From contig NZ_DS022272.1 of the NCBI RefSeq assembly GCF_000153705.1, positions 3,050,798 through 3,114,797 of the forward strand: a DNA stretch of 64,000 bases. The letters run 5' to 3'. Positions 16,978 through 25,800 of the stretch are shown in pieces. Within the stretch, counting starts at the first letter, position 1. Every line of letters starts with the position of its first letter. The DNA comes from Fulvimarina pelagi HTCC2506 (GTDB lineage Bacteria > Pseudomonadota > Alphaproteobacteria > Rhizobiales > Rhizobiaceae). The notes under the pieces are model-generated. The model saw only the letters and a program-made list of their open reading frames with translations. It was not told the DNA's origin and made no database searches. A program made the translations under genes and the position numbers.

Positions 16978-17633
16978 AGCGCTTCCCACTTGTCGAGAAA
17001 GACCTCGACCGGAAGTTCGGCCATATCCGGCACGGCCTCAAACAGGGTTTCTGCCGGCCAGTCCCACCAGCGAAGTGCCCGAAGCCTTGCGACGGTCTTT
17101 TCGGCGAACCGCTTGCGCAGCACTTTCGCCGGAACGCCGGCGACGATCGCATAAGGCTCGACATCCCGTGTCACCACCGCATTCGCGCCGATCACCGCGC
17201 CGTCGCCGATCGTCACGCCCGGCATGATGACCGCGTTCTGGCCGATCCAGACGTCGTGGCCGACGCTGACCCGCCTTGCCCGGCGTTCGTCCTGGAAGAC
17301 CTGATCGACCGGGCGCCAGCGGAAATATTCGTTCGGCCGATAGGCGATCTTGTGGGTGGTCACCCGGTCCATGGGGTGGGCGAGCGCGTTGATCCGCACA
17401 TTCGGCGCGATCGAGCAGAAGCGGCCGACCGTCGCGTAGGTCGCGTGCCCGCCGGGCTCGAAATAGGAATAGGCGCCCACCTCCACCTCGCGAAGCGTAA
17501 CGCGCGGGCCGATCTCGGCATAGTCCCCGAACCGGCATCCTTTGGTCGTCGCGCTCGGATGGATCTTCGGTTCCGGGTCACGGAACCTCAGCGCGAGATG
17601 TGATGGGTCCTGCTCTGGATCGTAGGCGGGCAT
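16932..17633 (-). CDS. Hexapeptide-repeat acetyltransferase (phosphonate-associated/CAT-like)
   Basis: 233 residues from the ATG at 17633. Left-handed beta-helix coil hexads are clear (IHPSATTKGCRFGDYAEIGPRV, VGRFCSIAPNVRI, VGHDVWIGQNAVIMPGVTIGDGAVIGANAVVTRDV), with the acceptor-site segment NALAHPMDRVTTHKIAYRPNEYF and the xenobiotic-acetyltransferase ending ALRWWDWPAETL. It resembles the family found in phn operons of alphaproteobacteria, but no phn genes are here. A longer frame to 18167 has no similarity and runs antisense to the SCO gene, so I reject it. Tail overlaps the MFS gene by 46 bases. Confidence 0.8.
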   Translation of the reverse strand: MPAYDPEQDPSHLALRFRDPEPKIHPSATTKGCRFGDYAEIGPRVTLREVEVGAYSYFEPGGHATYATVGRFCSIAPNVRINALAHPMDRVTTHKIAYRPNEYFRWRPVDQVFQDERRARRVSVGHDVWIGQNAVIMPGVTIGDGAVIGANAVVTRDVEPYAIVAGVPAKVLRKRFAEKTVARLRALRWWDWPAETLFEAVPDMAELPVEVFLDKWEALQPSSEDARPSTSAK

Positions 17634-17705
17634 GATGATAACCGAAAGGCTCTGGCGGCAGGCGCGAATGACGGCCGCCACCGGGATTTGCATTACGGGT
17701 TCAGG

Positions 17706-17888
17706 ATGGCCAATTCGACGGGAAATGGCGAGGCCCCGCCTTTCGGGCCATGGAGTATGCGCCTGGCCCTGGTGCTTCTCACGACGCTCGGCGCGGCCAT
17801 ATCGTTCGGTGCCGTCGCGGGATGGCTCGCCTATGGCGAAGCGATCTTCATGAACGCCGTCGCCGAGGGCTGGGCGCTCTGCTTCTAA
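17706..17888 (+). CDS. Small single-pass membrane protein upstream of SCO
   Basis: A 60-residue frame (MANSTGNGEAPPFG... ending AVAEGWALCF) with one hydrophobic segment, MRLALVLLTTLGAAISFGAV, and a conserved-looking C-terminus FMNAVAEGWALCF. It stops 43 bases before the SCO gene on the same strand. Small proteins of this shape are frequent just upstream of SCO1/SenC in Rhizobiales, which is why I accept it despite no clear SD. A 6-codon longer start at 17688 is possible. Function unknown; perhaps associated with copper delivery to cytochrome oxidase. Confidence 0.5.
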   Translation: MANSTGNGEAPPFGPWSMRLALVLLTTLGAAISFGAVAGWLAYGEAIFMNAVAEGWALCF

Positions 17889-17931
17889 CCCCGGCCGTGA
17901 TGGATCGAAAGAATCTCGTACAAGGGACGTC

Positions 17932-18522
17932 ATGAAGGCATTTCGAATTGCGCTTTGGGTCGCCGCCGCTCTGCTCGCCGGCGCGACGCTCGCCGTGTTC
18001 TGGTCGATGCAGGGGGCAAACCAGAATGCGATTGCCAACGAGCCGTACGGCTCACCCTTCCAGCTGGTCGACCAGAACGGCGATCCGGTGACGGAACAGG
18101 CTCTGCGCGGCCGGCCGTCCGCGGTCTTCTTCGGATTCACCCACTGTCCGGAAGTCTGCCCGACCACGCTCTACGAACTCTCCGGCTTCCAGAAGGAGAT
18201 CGCCGCTGAGGGTGCCGAGCCGTTTCAGATCGTCTTCGTCACCGTCGACCCCGAGCGCGACAGGCCGGAGACGCTGAAGAGCTACGTCGAATCCGTAAGC
18301 GACGATGTCCTCGCCATCACCGGCGAACCGCAAGCTGTGGCCGAGATGCTCAAGGGCTGGGGCGTGATAGCCGAAAGAGACGGCGAAGGCGAGAACTACA
18401 ACGTGAACCACACCGCGACGACCTTCCTGATCGACGAGGAAGGCCGGCTCGACGGCACGATCGGATACGGTGAAGATCCGGAGATGGCGCGCGGAAAACT
18501 GGAACGCTTGTCCGGCGTCTGA
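17932..18522 (+). CDS. SCO1/SenC copper chaperone
   Basis: 196-residue membrane-anchored thioredoxin-fold protein for copper A centre assembly of cytochrome c oxidase. One N-terminal anchor (6-25), copper ligands in GFTHCPEVCPTTL (Cys72, Cys76) and His160 in VNHTATTFLID, with the VTVDPERDRPETL loop typical of the family. Preceded by a small membrane protein gene; followed by 177 bases with no gene before the antiporter. Confidence 0.95.
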   Translation: MKAFRIALWVAAALLAGATLAVFWSMQGANQNAIANEPYGSPFQLVDQNGDPVTEQALRGRPSAVFFGFTHCPEVCPTTLYELSGFQKEIAAEGAEPFQIVFVTVDPERDRPETLKSYVESVSDDVLAITGEPQAVAEMLKGWGVIAERDGEGENYNVNHTATTFLIDEEGRLDGTIGYGEDPEMARGKLERLSGV

Positions 18523-18699
18523 ACCCTTTTCGCATAAAGGGCGGCAGCCGTCGGTCCGGCGGTCCCGCGGCGCCCATGGGCCGGTTGCGTCTTGCCGCCA
18601 TATGAGGCAGGGCTGCGCCTTCGCCTGGCCGGCTCGGTCTTTTCCGCGCCGCAACACGGACTATTCTAAAGTCCTCGTCACCTCACGGATCGGACCTGA

Positions 18700-20580
18700 A
18701 TGAGCGATCTCGCCTTCCAACTTGCGCTGATCGGCCTGGCCGGCATCGCCGCCCAATGGGTTGCCTGGAAGGTTCAACTCCCGGCGATCGTGCTGCTCCT
18801 CGCCGTCGGCCTTCTCTTCGGTCCGCTGCTGAACGTGATGAACCCGGCTGTCGATTTCGGCGAGCTCTATACGCCCCTCGTCTCGACGGCTGTGGCGATC
18901 ATCCTTTTCGAGGGCGGCCTGACCCTGAACTTTCGGGAGATCAAGGAGACGTCGAGGGCGGTCAGGCGTATCGTCTTCTTCTCCGGCCCACTTGTCTGGA
19001 TGCTGACGGCGCTTGCCGCCCATTATGTCGGCGGCCTTTCCTGGACGACCTCGATGGTGCTCGGCGCGCTCCTCGTCGTCACCGGACCGACCGTCATCAT
19101 GCCGCTCCTCAGGAACGCAAAGCTGAAGAGCCGGCCGGCCTCGATCCTCAGATGGGAAGCGATCGTCAACGATCCTCTCGGCGCGCTCTTCGCGGTCATT
19201 GCCTTCGAGGGTTATCTCGTCCTGCACGGCAGCCACGAGGCGGAGGGGCTCGCCTTTTCGCTCGTGATGGCGCTTCTCCTTGCGATCGGCGGCGGCATTG
19301 CCGCCGGCCGGGCGCTCGGCTGGCTGTTCGCGCGCGGCCAGTCGCCGGAATATCTGAAAGCCCCGATCCTTTTTGCCGCCGTCGTCGGCATGAACGCGGT
19401 GACGAATCTCGTTCTGGAAGAGGCCGGACTTCTGACGGTCACCGTCATGGGCATCACCATGGCCAACGCGAAGATTTCGTCTCTTGGGGAACTGCGCCGC
19501 TTCAAGGAGACGATCACCATCCTTCTCGTCTCCGGTCTCTTCATCGCGCTCACCGCCTCGCTTCGCATGGAGACGCTCTATAGCCTCAGCTGGCAGGCAC
19601 TGGGCTTTATCTTTCTGGTTCTCTTCGTCATCCGGCCGATCGCCATCGGCCTGTCGACCATCGGCGTCGGGCTGGACTGGAAGGAACGGCTCTTCGTCGG
19701 CTGGATCGCGCCGCGCGGTATCGTCGCCGTCGCGGTGGCGGGCCTCTTCGGTCAGACCCTCACCCAGATGGGCGTCGCCGACGGCCAGGACATGATTGCC
19801 TACACCTTCGCGGTTGTGGCCGTGACCATCTTGCTGCACGGCTTCACGCTTGGGCCGCTGTCGAAGCTGCTCAATCTGAAGGCGGCGGTCCGCCCCGGCA
19901 TTCTGCTTGTCGGTGCTTCGCCCTTCACGATCGCTTTCGCCAAGCGCCTCAAGACGGACGAAGTGCCGGTGCTGATCGCCGACGACAACTGGACGCATAT
20001 TTCGGATGCCCGCTATGCCGAGATCGAGACCTGGTACGGCGAGATCCTGTCGGAAGCCGCCCACCACAACCTCAATCTCGCGCGGTTCGACCACATGATC
20101 GCGGCGACCGACAACGATGCCTACAATGCGTTGATCACCACGGACTTCGCGCCCGAGATCGGCCGCTCCGACGTCTTTCAGATCGGCCGCAACGGCAATT
20201 CGGAGCGGCGATCGATGAACTTCACCATCGGCGGGCTGCCGCTGTTCCAGCCAGGCAAGACCTATAACGAACTCAACGAGATGATCGAAAAAGGTTGGGT
20301 CTTCCAGTCGACACGACTCACCGAAGAGTTCGACTATGCCGACTTCCGCGACGCGCGTCCGCCTGAAACCCAGATGATCCTCTGGATCAAGCCGTCCGGT
20401 GCGATCGTGTTCTCGACGCTCGAAGGCATCAGCGACCCGGTGAGCGGCGACCGGATCATCTCCTTCGTGCCGCCCCGGCTCGCCCGCGAGAAGGAGAAGA
20501 TCGAGAAGGCGAGCACCGAGCGGGAGAAGCGTCAGGAGCGCGCCCGCCAGACCATCGAAATCGTGACAAACAAGGCCTGA
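18700..20580 (+). CDS. NhaP/CPA-type cation:proton antiporter with C-terminal TrkA-N domain
   Basis: 626 residues. About eleven to twelve helices occupy residues 1-400, with FEGGLTLNFREIKE, TGPTVIMPLLRNAKL and NDPLGALFAV, the last carrying the conserved ND pair of CPA1 antiporters. From about 405 there is a soluble Rossmann RCK/TrkA-N-like domain (PGILLVGASPFTIAFAKRL, VLIADDNWTHI, HMIAATDNDAYNAL) and a C-terminal charged tail (REKEKIEKASTEREKRQERARQ). It exchanges Na+ or K+ for H+; nucleotide gating by the Rossmann domain is expected. Ends 11 bases before prmA. Confidence 0.9.
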   Translation: MSDLAFQLALIGLAGIAAQWVAWKVQLPAIVLLLAVGLLFGPLLNVMNPAVDFGELYTPLVSTAVAIILFEGGLTLNFREIKETSRAVRRIVFFSGPLVWMLTALAAHYVGGLSWTTSMVLGALLVVTGPTVIMPLLRNAKLKSRPASILRWEAIVNDPLGALFAVIAFEGYLVLHGSHEAEGLAFSLVMALLLAIGGGIAAGRALGWLFARGQSPEYLKAPILFAAVVGMNAVTNLVLEEAGLLTVTVMGITMANAKISSLGELRRFKETITILLVSGLFIALTASLRMETLYSLSWQALGFIFLVLFVIRPIAIGLSTIGVGLDWKERLFVGWIAPRGIVAVAVAGLFGQTLTQMGVADGQDMIAYTFAVVAVTILLHGFTLGPLSKLLNLKAAVRPGILLVGASPFTIAFAKRLKTDEVPVLIADDNWTHISDARYAEIETWYGEILSEAAHHNLNLARFDHMIAATDNDAYNALITTDFAPEIGRSDVFQIGRNGNSERRSMNFTIGGLPLFQPGKTYNELNEMIEKGWVFQSTRLTEEFDYADFRDARPPETQMILWIKPSGAIVFSTLEGISDPVSGDRIISFVPPRLAREKEKIEKASTEREKRQERARQTIEIVTNKA

Positions 20581-20591
20581 GCGAGACCGAA

Positions 20592-21458
20592 GTGCAGATC
20601 CGTTATTTTGCGCAGGGGCCCAAATCCGAGGCAGAACGGTGGTATTCGGCGCTGGAACAGGCCTTCGAAGACGAGGGCGCGCCGCTCGCGATCACCGAAA
20701 TCGACGAGGCGAGGCAGATCTTCGAGGCGGCGGCCTATCTCGACGTCGAAGAGGGCGAAGACCGAGCGGATGAGTTTGCGGCCGCCACCGGGATTCCTTC
20801 AAGCAAGGTCGGACGCGAGGAACTTCCCGACAAGGACTGGATGGCCGAAGTGCTGGCGGGGCTCAAGCCGGTCCGCGCGGGGCGCTTTCTTGTGCATGGA
20901 CGGCACGACCGCGCGAAGGTACAGCCGAACGACATCGCCATCGAGATCGAGGCCGGCATGGCCTTCGGAACAGGCCATCACGGCACGACGGCGGGATGCC
21001 TCCAGCTGATCGGCGAGGAGATTCGCCGCAAGCGGCCGAAGGCGGTGCTCGATCTCGGCACTGGCAGTGCCGTGCTCGCCATCGGCGCCGCGAAGCTCGG
21101 GCGTTTGCCGGTGCTCGCGACCGATATCGACCCGGTCGCCGTCGACGTCGCGCGGCAGAATGCGGGCGCGAACGGTGTTTCACGTCTCGTCGATGTCGCG
21201 ATCGCGACGGGCTTCCGCTCGCCGAAGATCCGCGAGCGCGGGCCCTTCGATCTCATCGTGGCGAACGTGCTGGCGGGACCGCTGAAGGCGATGTCCCCCG
21301 ATTTCGCCCGCCATCTGGCCCCGAGGGGCCGGATCATCCTCTCCGGAATCCTCACCCACCAACGCCGCTCGGTCCTGGCGGCTTTCAGCAACCAAGGCCT
21401 CTACCACCGCCGCACGGTGACGATGGGAGAATGGGTGACGTTGCTGCTGGGCCGCTGA
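20592..21458 (+). CDS. prmA: Ribosomal protein L11 methyltransferase
   Basis: SAM-dependent methyltransferase that trimethylates L11. 288 residues from a GTG start at 20592. Substrate-recognition N-terminal domain, then the class I fold with IEAGMAFGTGHHGTTAGC (linker motif diagnostic for PrmA), AVLDLGTGSAVLAIGAAK (motif I) and DLIVANVLAGPL (catalytic NxLxxPL). Eleven bases after the antiporter stop, so likely read through from it. Confidence 0.95.
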   Translation: MQIRYFAQGPKSEAERWYSALEQAFEDEGAPLAITEIDEARQIFEAAAYLDVEEGEDRADEFAAATGIPSSKVGREELPDKDWMAEVLAGLKPVRAGRFLVHGRHDRAKVQPNDIAIEIEAGMAFGTGHHGTTAGCLQLIGEEIRRKRPKAVLDLGTGSAVLAIGAAKLGRLPVLATDIDPVAVDVARQNAGANGVSRLVDVAIATGFRSPKIRERGPFDLIVANVLAGPLKAMSPDFARHLAPRGRIILSGILTHQRRSVLAAFSNQGLYHRRTVTMGEWVTLLLGR

Positions 21459-21547
21459 ATGGCTGGAATGGGTGGTTTGCGGTCATTCACAAGACCGCTC
21501 ACCAATGGCAGCTTTTCGTGACGAAGCACCAGCTTGGTGTTGTTGCT

Positions 21548-21575
21548 TTGCTATGTAAAACGATCGTTTTATATA
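21548..21575 (+). promoter_or_regulatory. tetR promoter with 16-bp palindromic operator
   Basis: TTGCTA (21548-21553) and TATATA (21570-21575) are spaced by 16 bases; the perfect palindrome TAAAACGATCGTTTTA (21556-21571) fills the spacer and reaches into the -10. This is the usual autoregulatory operator arrangement for a TetR repressor. Its inner 12 bases are identical to the palindrome in the carrier-protein operon promoter at 1582-1593. Confidence 0.65.
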
Positions 21576-21605
21576 TGGGTCTATGATTGAACCGAAAGGC
21601 CTATC

Positions 21606-22130
21606 ATGGACACGACCAACAAGCTCATTGCGGCAGCCGAGCGGCTCTTCGATCGCCACGGTTTCGTGGCGACCGGAATGGACAGACTGACCGAAGCCGC
21701 AGGCATGTCGAGCCGGACGCTCTACAAGCATGCCGGCAGCAAGACACAACTGATGGCGTGCATACTCGGCGAACGCGACCGAAGGTTCATGGCAAGACTT
21801 GACGTTGGAACGGTGGAGGCGCTCTTCAAAGTCCTCGATGACTGGATTCGCATCGAGGGAACACGCGGATGCCTGTTTCTGAGATCGAATGCGGAAACCG
21901 GCGGCGACACGCCGGAAATCGCCGAGGCCGTCAGGATGCATAAGACGGCGTTTCAGAACCAGGTCGCCCGGATCGTTGCAACGGACCTCGGTCATGAAGA
22001 TCCGGAGATTGCCGAACAGATTCTCGTCCTCTTCGAGGGTGCGACCCATGCGGCGATCTATCGAGGCGAGGGAGCGGTGCGCGCTGCACAGTCCGCCGCA
22101 GCGACCCTCATCGAACGGGCAAGGTCATGA
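21606..22130 (+). CDS. TetR-family transcriptional repressor
   Basis: 174 residues. The N-terminal HTH is textbook: KLIAAAERLFDRHGFVATGMDRLTEAAGMSSRTLYKHAGSK (positions 6-46). The ligand-binding half contains GCLFLRSNAETGGD, as in many short TetR regulators of efflux genes. Its stop overlaps the start of the MFS gene (ATGA), so the pair is one operon, and its own promoter contains a palindromic operator 35 bases upstream of the start. Likely represses itself and the MFS gene; the matching site at 1.58 kb suggests a wider regulon. Confidence 0.9.
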   Translation: MDTTNKLIAAAERLFDRHGFVATGMDRLTEAAGMSSRTLYKHAGSKTQLMACILGERDRRFMARLDVGTVEALFKVLDDWIRIEGTRGCLFLRSNAETGGDTPEIAEAVRMHKTAFQNQVARIVATDLGHEDPEIAEQILVLFEGATHAAIYRGEGAVRAAQSAAATLIERARS

Positions 22131-23263
22131 GCCCCGCCCTTCGCATCGGTGCCGTCGGCTTCGCTCTCATCGCCGTCTGCTACGGCTTCGCCCGCTTCGC
22201 CTTCGGATTGTTCCTGCCGCAGATCGACGGCGATCTCACCCTCGGCCCCTCGCTCGCCGGTATCATTTCCGGCGGCTCTTTTGCCGGCTATTGCATCGCC
22301 ATCATCGTTTCGGCGATTTTGACCGAGCGGATCGGGGCACGTGCGGTCGCAACGGCCGCGGCGATCGTAGCCGCGATAGGAATGGCGGTGATCGCGCTCG
22401 CATCGACACCCTTCTTTCTCGCCGTCGCCGTTCTCGTCGCCGGATCGAGCACCGGGCTCGCGTCTCCGCCTATGGCCGCGGCGGTCGCCGTTGCGGTGCG
22501 CGAGCGCCGGCAGGATGTGACCAACACCGTCATCAATGCCGGAACGAGTGCGGGCGTCGCTCTAACAGGGCCGGTCGCCCTTCTCATGGCCGGACAGTGG
22601 CGCCTCGCCTTTGCAGCGTTCGCTGCGGTCGCGGTCGTTCTTGCCCTCGCCGCCGCCTTTGCACTGCCGAACGCAGGAAGCAACAAGAACTTGAGCGGCT
22701 TTCCTCCGATGAACGGTCCGGTCCTTCGGCTCGTGGCCGCTTCGTTCCTGATGGGTGCTGCGAGCACCGCTCTCTGGTCCTTTGGAGGGCAGATCGTCTC
22801 GGAACGTCTCGGCTGGGGGCCGACAGGGACCGGCATGATCTGGAGCGCGATCGGCGCAGGCGGCATTGCCGGGGCATGGGCGGGGAGCCTTGTCAAACGC
22901 TTCGGCCTCGACACCGTCCATTGGACATTCCTGGGATTGATGTCGACAGGCATCCTTGCGGTCGGCCTTGGCCCGGCGATATCCGCAATCGTGTTGGCAG
23001 GCGGCGCATTCTTCGGAGCCGCCTATGTCATACTGACGGGGGTCTATCTGATCTGGGGTGTCCGCGCCTTGTCGGAGCGTCCTGCGACGGGGCTCATGAT
23101 CGGATTTCTCACCATCGCCATCGGTCAGACGGCTGGTTCGCCGGTGTTCGGGCTCGTTTTAGAGAAAGCGGATCTCAAAGCGGCAGTCACTGGCTTTGCC
23201 ATCATTGCGCTTATTGCCGGCGTTTTCCGCGCCCGGCCCGCAACGGCGGTCGCTTCCGTATAG
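22127..23263 (+). CDS. MFS transporter (YbfB/YjiJ-like)
   Basis: 378 residues with twelve predicted helices; TM1 FALIAVCYGFARFAFGLFLPQI and the following DGDLTLGPSLAGIISGGSFAGYC are typical of the YbfB/YjiJ group of small MFS permeases. Translationally coupled to tetR (4-base overlap), which points to substrate-induced export of a small molecule. Substrate unknown. Confidence 0.85.
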   Translation: MSPALRIGAVGFALIAVCYGFARFAFGLFLPQIDGDLTLGPSLAGIISGGSFAGYCIAIIVSAILTERIGARAVATAAAIVAAIGMAVIALASTPFFLAVAVLVAGSSTGLASPPMAAAVAVAVRERRQDVTNTVINAGTSAGVALTGPVALLMAGQWRLAFAAFAAVAVVLALAAAFALPNAGSNKNLSGFPPMNGPVLRLVAASFLMGAASTALWSFGGQIVSERLGWGPTGTGMIWSAIGAGGIAGAWAGSLVKRFGLDTVHWTFLGLMSTGILAVGLGPAISAIVLAGGAFFGAAYVILTGVYLIWGVRALSERPATGLMIGFLTIAIGQTAGSPVFGLVLEKADLKAAVTGFAIIALIAGVFRARPATAVASV

Positions 23264-23371
23264 CCCCTGTCGAGGTTCAGGCCACAATTTCCCGAAGCGG
23301 ACATTCGCTGCGCGATCGTCGCATGTCTTCTTCGGGTCGGAAGCCGCCGCTTGAATTCGACATCGTAACGA

Positions 23372-23404
23372 GAAAGCCCGCGCTGTTCCCAGCACGGGCT
23401 TTCG
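23372..23404. terminator. Bidirectional terminator
   Basis: AAAGCCCGCGCTG and CAGCACGGGCTTT form a 12-13 bp stem with one G-T pair around TTCC, flanked by GAGAAAG and TTTCGTTTG. It sits between the convergent MFS gene (ends 23263) and the small gene on the minus strand (ends 23439). Confidence 0.8.
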
Positions 23405-23438
23405 TTTGTCGTATCTGGCTTAAATTATCCGCAAATCC

Positions 23439-23642
23439 TCAGCGCCGTGGGCTCGCGGGATCGTGCGGAGCGCTGCGGCTCATTTCGTCGATGTCGCGGC
23501 CGTAGAGCGCGAGGTTATTGCGGACATAGGCGCGAGCCTGACGCTCGCGTGCTTCGATCATGCGGTCGAGCGCAGTGCGAAAAACGCCTTTGGACGGCGA
23601 TGCCTTGCGCATGGACAGATCCGTGTAGCTGTTCGTTGCCAT
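23439..23642 (-). CDS. Small basic cytosolic protein, conserved type in rhizobia
   Basis: 67 residues from an ATG at 23642 with GGGGAAG seven bases upstream; the longer frame to 23738 is rejected for that reason. The core RTALDRMIEARERQARAYVRNNLALYGRDI is an amphipathic helix resembling the many short DUF1127-neighbour proteins of rhizobia (MIAARERQAxRYV type). No function known. The 265 bases between it and the divergent pepP gene contain no other gene. Confidence 0.7.
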   Translation of the reverse strand: MATNSYTDLSMRKASPSKGVFRTALDRMIEARERQARAYVRNNLALYGRDIDEMSRSAPHDPASPRR

Positions 23643-23907
23643 GCTAGTCTTCCCCTTCTTGGTGTAGCGTTGGCTGTCTGTCTCCCTGCCATGCAATATG
23701 GAGAATGCCGACGCGGTCGGGCAGGCGCCGGGATGCATAGCTCCTTCGCACTTGTTGCAATGCGAAAAGAACCAGCATCAAGCTTTCGGTAAGCCTCTTC
23801 TGATCCGCGGAGAGCAGGCTCCCTTGCCGCGTTGTTCTCGCGCAGACTGTTCGGGCGCGATAAGAGCGAGCTCATAACGGCGGGAAACGTGGAAGGGGAA
23901 GGCGAGG

Positions 23908-25743
23908 ATGTTTCAGAGTTTTGACGAGGTGAGTGAGTGCTCGCACAGTGCGGAGCGTGTGGCGCGTCTGCGTGAGCGCCTTGAAACGCTCGGTGTCGAC
24001 GGGTTCGTCGTTCCGCGTGCCGACCGCCATCAAAACGAATATATTCCCGAGCGCGACGCGCGTTTGAAATGGCTGACCGGCTTTACCGGTTCGGCCGGCA
24101 CCGCCGTGGTGCTGGCGGATCGAGCTGCCGTCTTGTCCGACGGTCGTTACACGATCCAGCTGCGCGAGCAGATCGACCTGGAGGTTTTCGATCCAGTCAA
24201 CTCCGTTGAGACTTCGCTCGACGACTATCTGAAAACGAATGCCAAGGGTCTTGCCATCGGGATCGATCCCTGGCTGACGACGATCGCAGGCGCCGAACGC
24301 CTGAAAGGCGTGATGGAAGCCGATGGCGGCCGTCTGGTGACCCTTGACGCGAACCCGATAGACGAACTTTGGAGCTACAAGCCCGCTGCATCACAGGCGC
24401 CGGTCGTACTCCATCCGATCGAATTCGCGGGCAAGTCGGCTGCCGACAAGATTTCCGAGGTCGCCGAGGCCGTGTGCAAGGCAGACTGCGATCTGACGGT
24501 GCTGACCGACCCGGCTTCGGTCTCCTGGCTCTTCAATATCCGCGGCAAGGATGTTGAGCACACTCCACTCGTGCTCTCCTTTGCAACGGTCTCGAAAGAA
24601 GGCCATGCGGTCCTCTTCGTCGATCCAGGCAAGCTCGACGACGGGACTCGTAGGGTTCTCGAAACAGTTGCCGCGATCGAGGCCTATGACGATTTTTCCA
24701 ATCGATTGCGAGCCCTCTCGGCCGGGGCGAAGATCGGTCTGGACCGAGGCCTTGCGGCCGCCGCCATCGGCGAGATCGTCGGTGTGGCGGGAGGTACGGT
24801 CGTCAAGCTCGAAGATCCTGTCAAGGCGCTGAGGTCGCGCAAGAACGAAGCGGAGATCGCCGGCACGCGCGCCGCGCATCGGCGGGACGGGGCGGCGATG
24901 GCGGCCTTCCTCGCCTGGCTCGACCGGCAGGCACCGGGCTCCGTTACCGAGATCGAGGCCGCGAAAGCGCTGGAGGACAGCCGCCGGCGTTTCGGCGAAG
25001 AGGACGGGCAGCCGCTTCAGGATATTTCGTTCGACACGATCTCCGGTTCCGGTCCCCACGGCGCGATCGTTCACTACCGTGTCACCACGGGGAGCGACCG
25101 CTCGCTTCAGGCCGGCGAACTCTTCCTGGTCGATTCGGGCGGCCAGTATCGCGACGGGACGACCGACATCACCCGCACGATCCCGATCGGCGGGCCGAGC
25201 GGCGAGATGCGCCGCATGTTTACGCTGGTCCTGAAGGGCATGATCGGCATCTCGCTTGCGCGTTTTCCCAAGGGCTCGCGCGGCGTCGATATCGACGTTC
25301 TCGCCCGGGCCGCGCTCTGGAAAGCCGGTGCCGACTATGCGCACGGCACGGGCCACGGCGTCGGCGCCTTCCTGGCGGTCCACGAGGGACCGCAGTCGAT
25401 CTCGCGGCGCGGCATGGTGGCGTTGGAGCCTGGCATGATAGTCTCCAACGAGCCGGGCTACTATAAGGAAGGCGCATACGGTATCCGCATCGAGAACCTC
25501 GTGCTGGTGACGCCCGAAGCGGAGATTGCCGGCGGCGACAAGCCGATGCTCGGCTTCGAGACCCTGACGCTCTGCCCGATCGATCGCCGGCTGATCGATC
25601 CCTCTCTGCTGGTGCCGGAGGAACGGGCCTGGCTCGACGCCTATCACGCGCGGGTGCGGGAAGAGATCGCGCCGTTCCTCGACCCGGACGATGCCGCCTG
25701 GCTTGCCGAAGCGACAGCCCGGCTCATATCAGAAAGTGACTGA
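23908..25743 (+). CDS. pepP: Aminopeptidase P family (Xaa-Pro aminopeptidase)
   Basis: 611 residues, the long three-domain form: two creatinase-N-like domains and a C-terminal pita-bread metallopeptidase. Metal ligands are visible as DSGGQYRDGTTDITRT (two Asp), HGTGHGVGAFLAVHEGP (His, with the downstream His), NEPGYYKEGAYGIRIENL (two Glu). Cleaves N-terminal residues from X-Pro peptides in the cytosol. SD-like GGAAGGCGAGG precedes the ATG. Separated from prmA by the tetR-MFS pair. Confidence 0.93.
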   Translation: MFQSFDEVSECSHSAERVARLRERLETLGVDGFVVPRADRHQNEYIPERDARLKWLTGFTGSAGTAVVLADRAAVLSDGRYTIQLREQIDLEVFDPVNSVETSLDDYLKTNAKGLAIGIDPWLTTIAGAERLKGVMEADGGRLVTLDANPIDELWSYKPAASQAPVVLHPIEFAGKSAADKISEVAEAVCKADCDLTVLTDPASVSWLFNIRGKDVEHTPLVLSFATVSKEGHAVLFVDPGKLDDGTRRVLETVAAIEAYDDFSNRLRALSAGAKIGLDRGLAAAAIGEIVGVAGGTVVKLEDPVKALRSRKNEAEIAGTRAAHRRDGAAMAAFLAWLDRQAPGSVTEIEAAKALEDSRRRFGEEDGQPLQDISFDTISGSGPHGAIVHYRVTTGSDRSLQAGELFLVDSGGQYRDGTTDITRTIPIGGPSGEMRRMFTLVLKGMIGISLARFPKGSRGVDIDVLARAALWKAGADYAHGTGHGVGAFLAVHEGPQSISRRGMVALEPGMIVSNEPGYYKEGAYGIRIENLVLVTPEAEIAGGDKPMLGFETLTLCPIDRRLIDPSLLVPEERAWLDAYHARVREEIAPFLDPDDAAWLAEATARLISESD

Positions 25744-25800
25744 CCCTTAGGACGACGAGGCTGCGCATCGCATCGAAACGGCTGGAGGAGTACAGCGAAG

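Noticed and set aside
16932-18167. 411-codon frame extending the hexapeptide transferase upstream
   Set aside because: Residues upstream of 17633 run antisense to the small membrane protein and SCO genes and have no similarity to the transferase family.
20592-21458. prmA-tetR gap and other gaps examined for tRNA genes
   Set aside because: No cloverleaf with TTC-A-rich arm or CCA end was found in any intergenic space.
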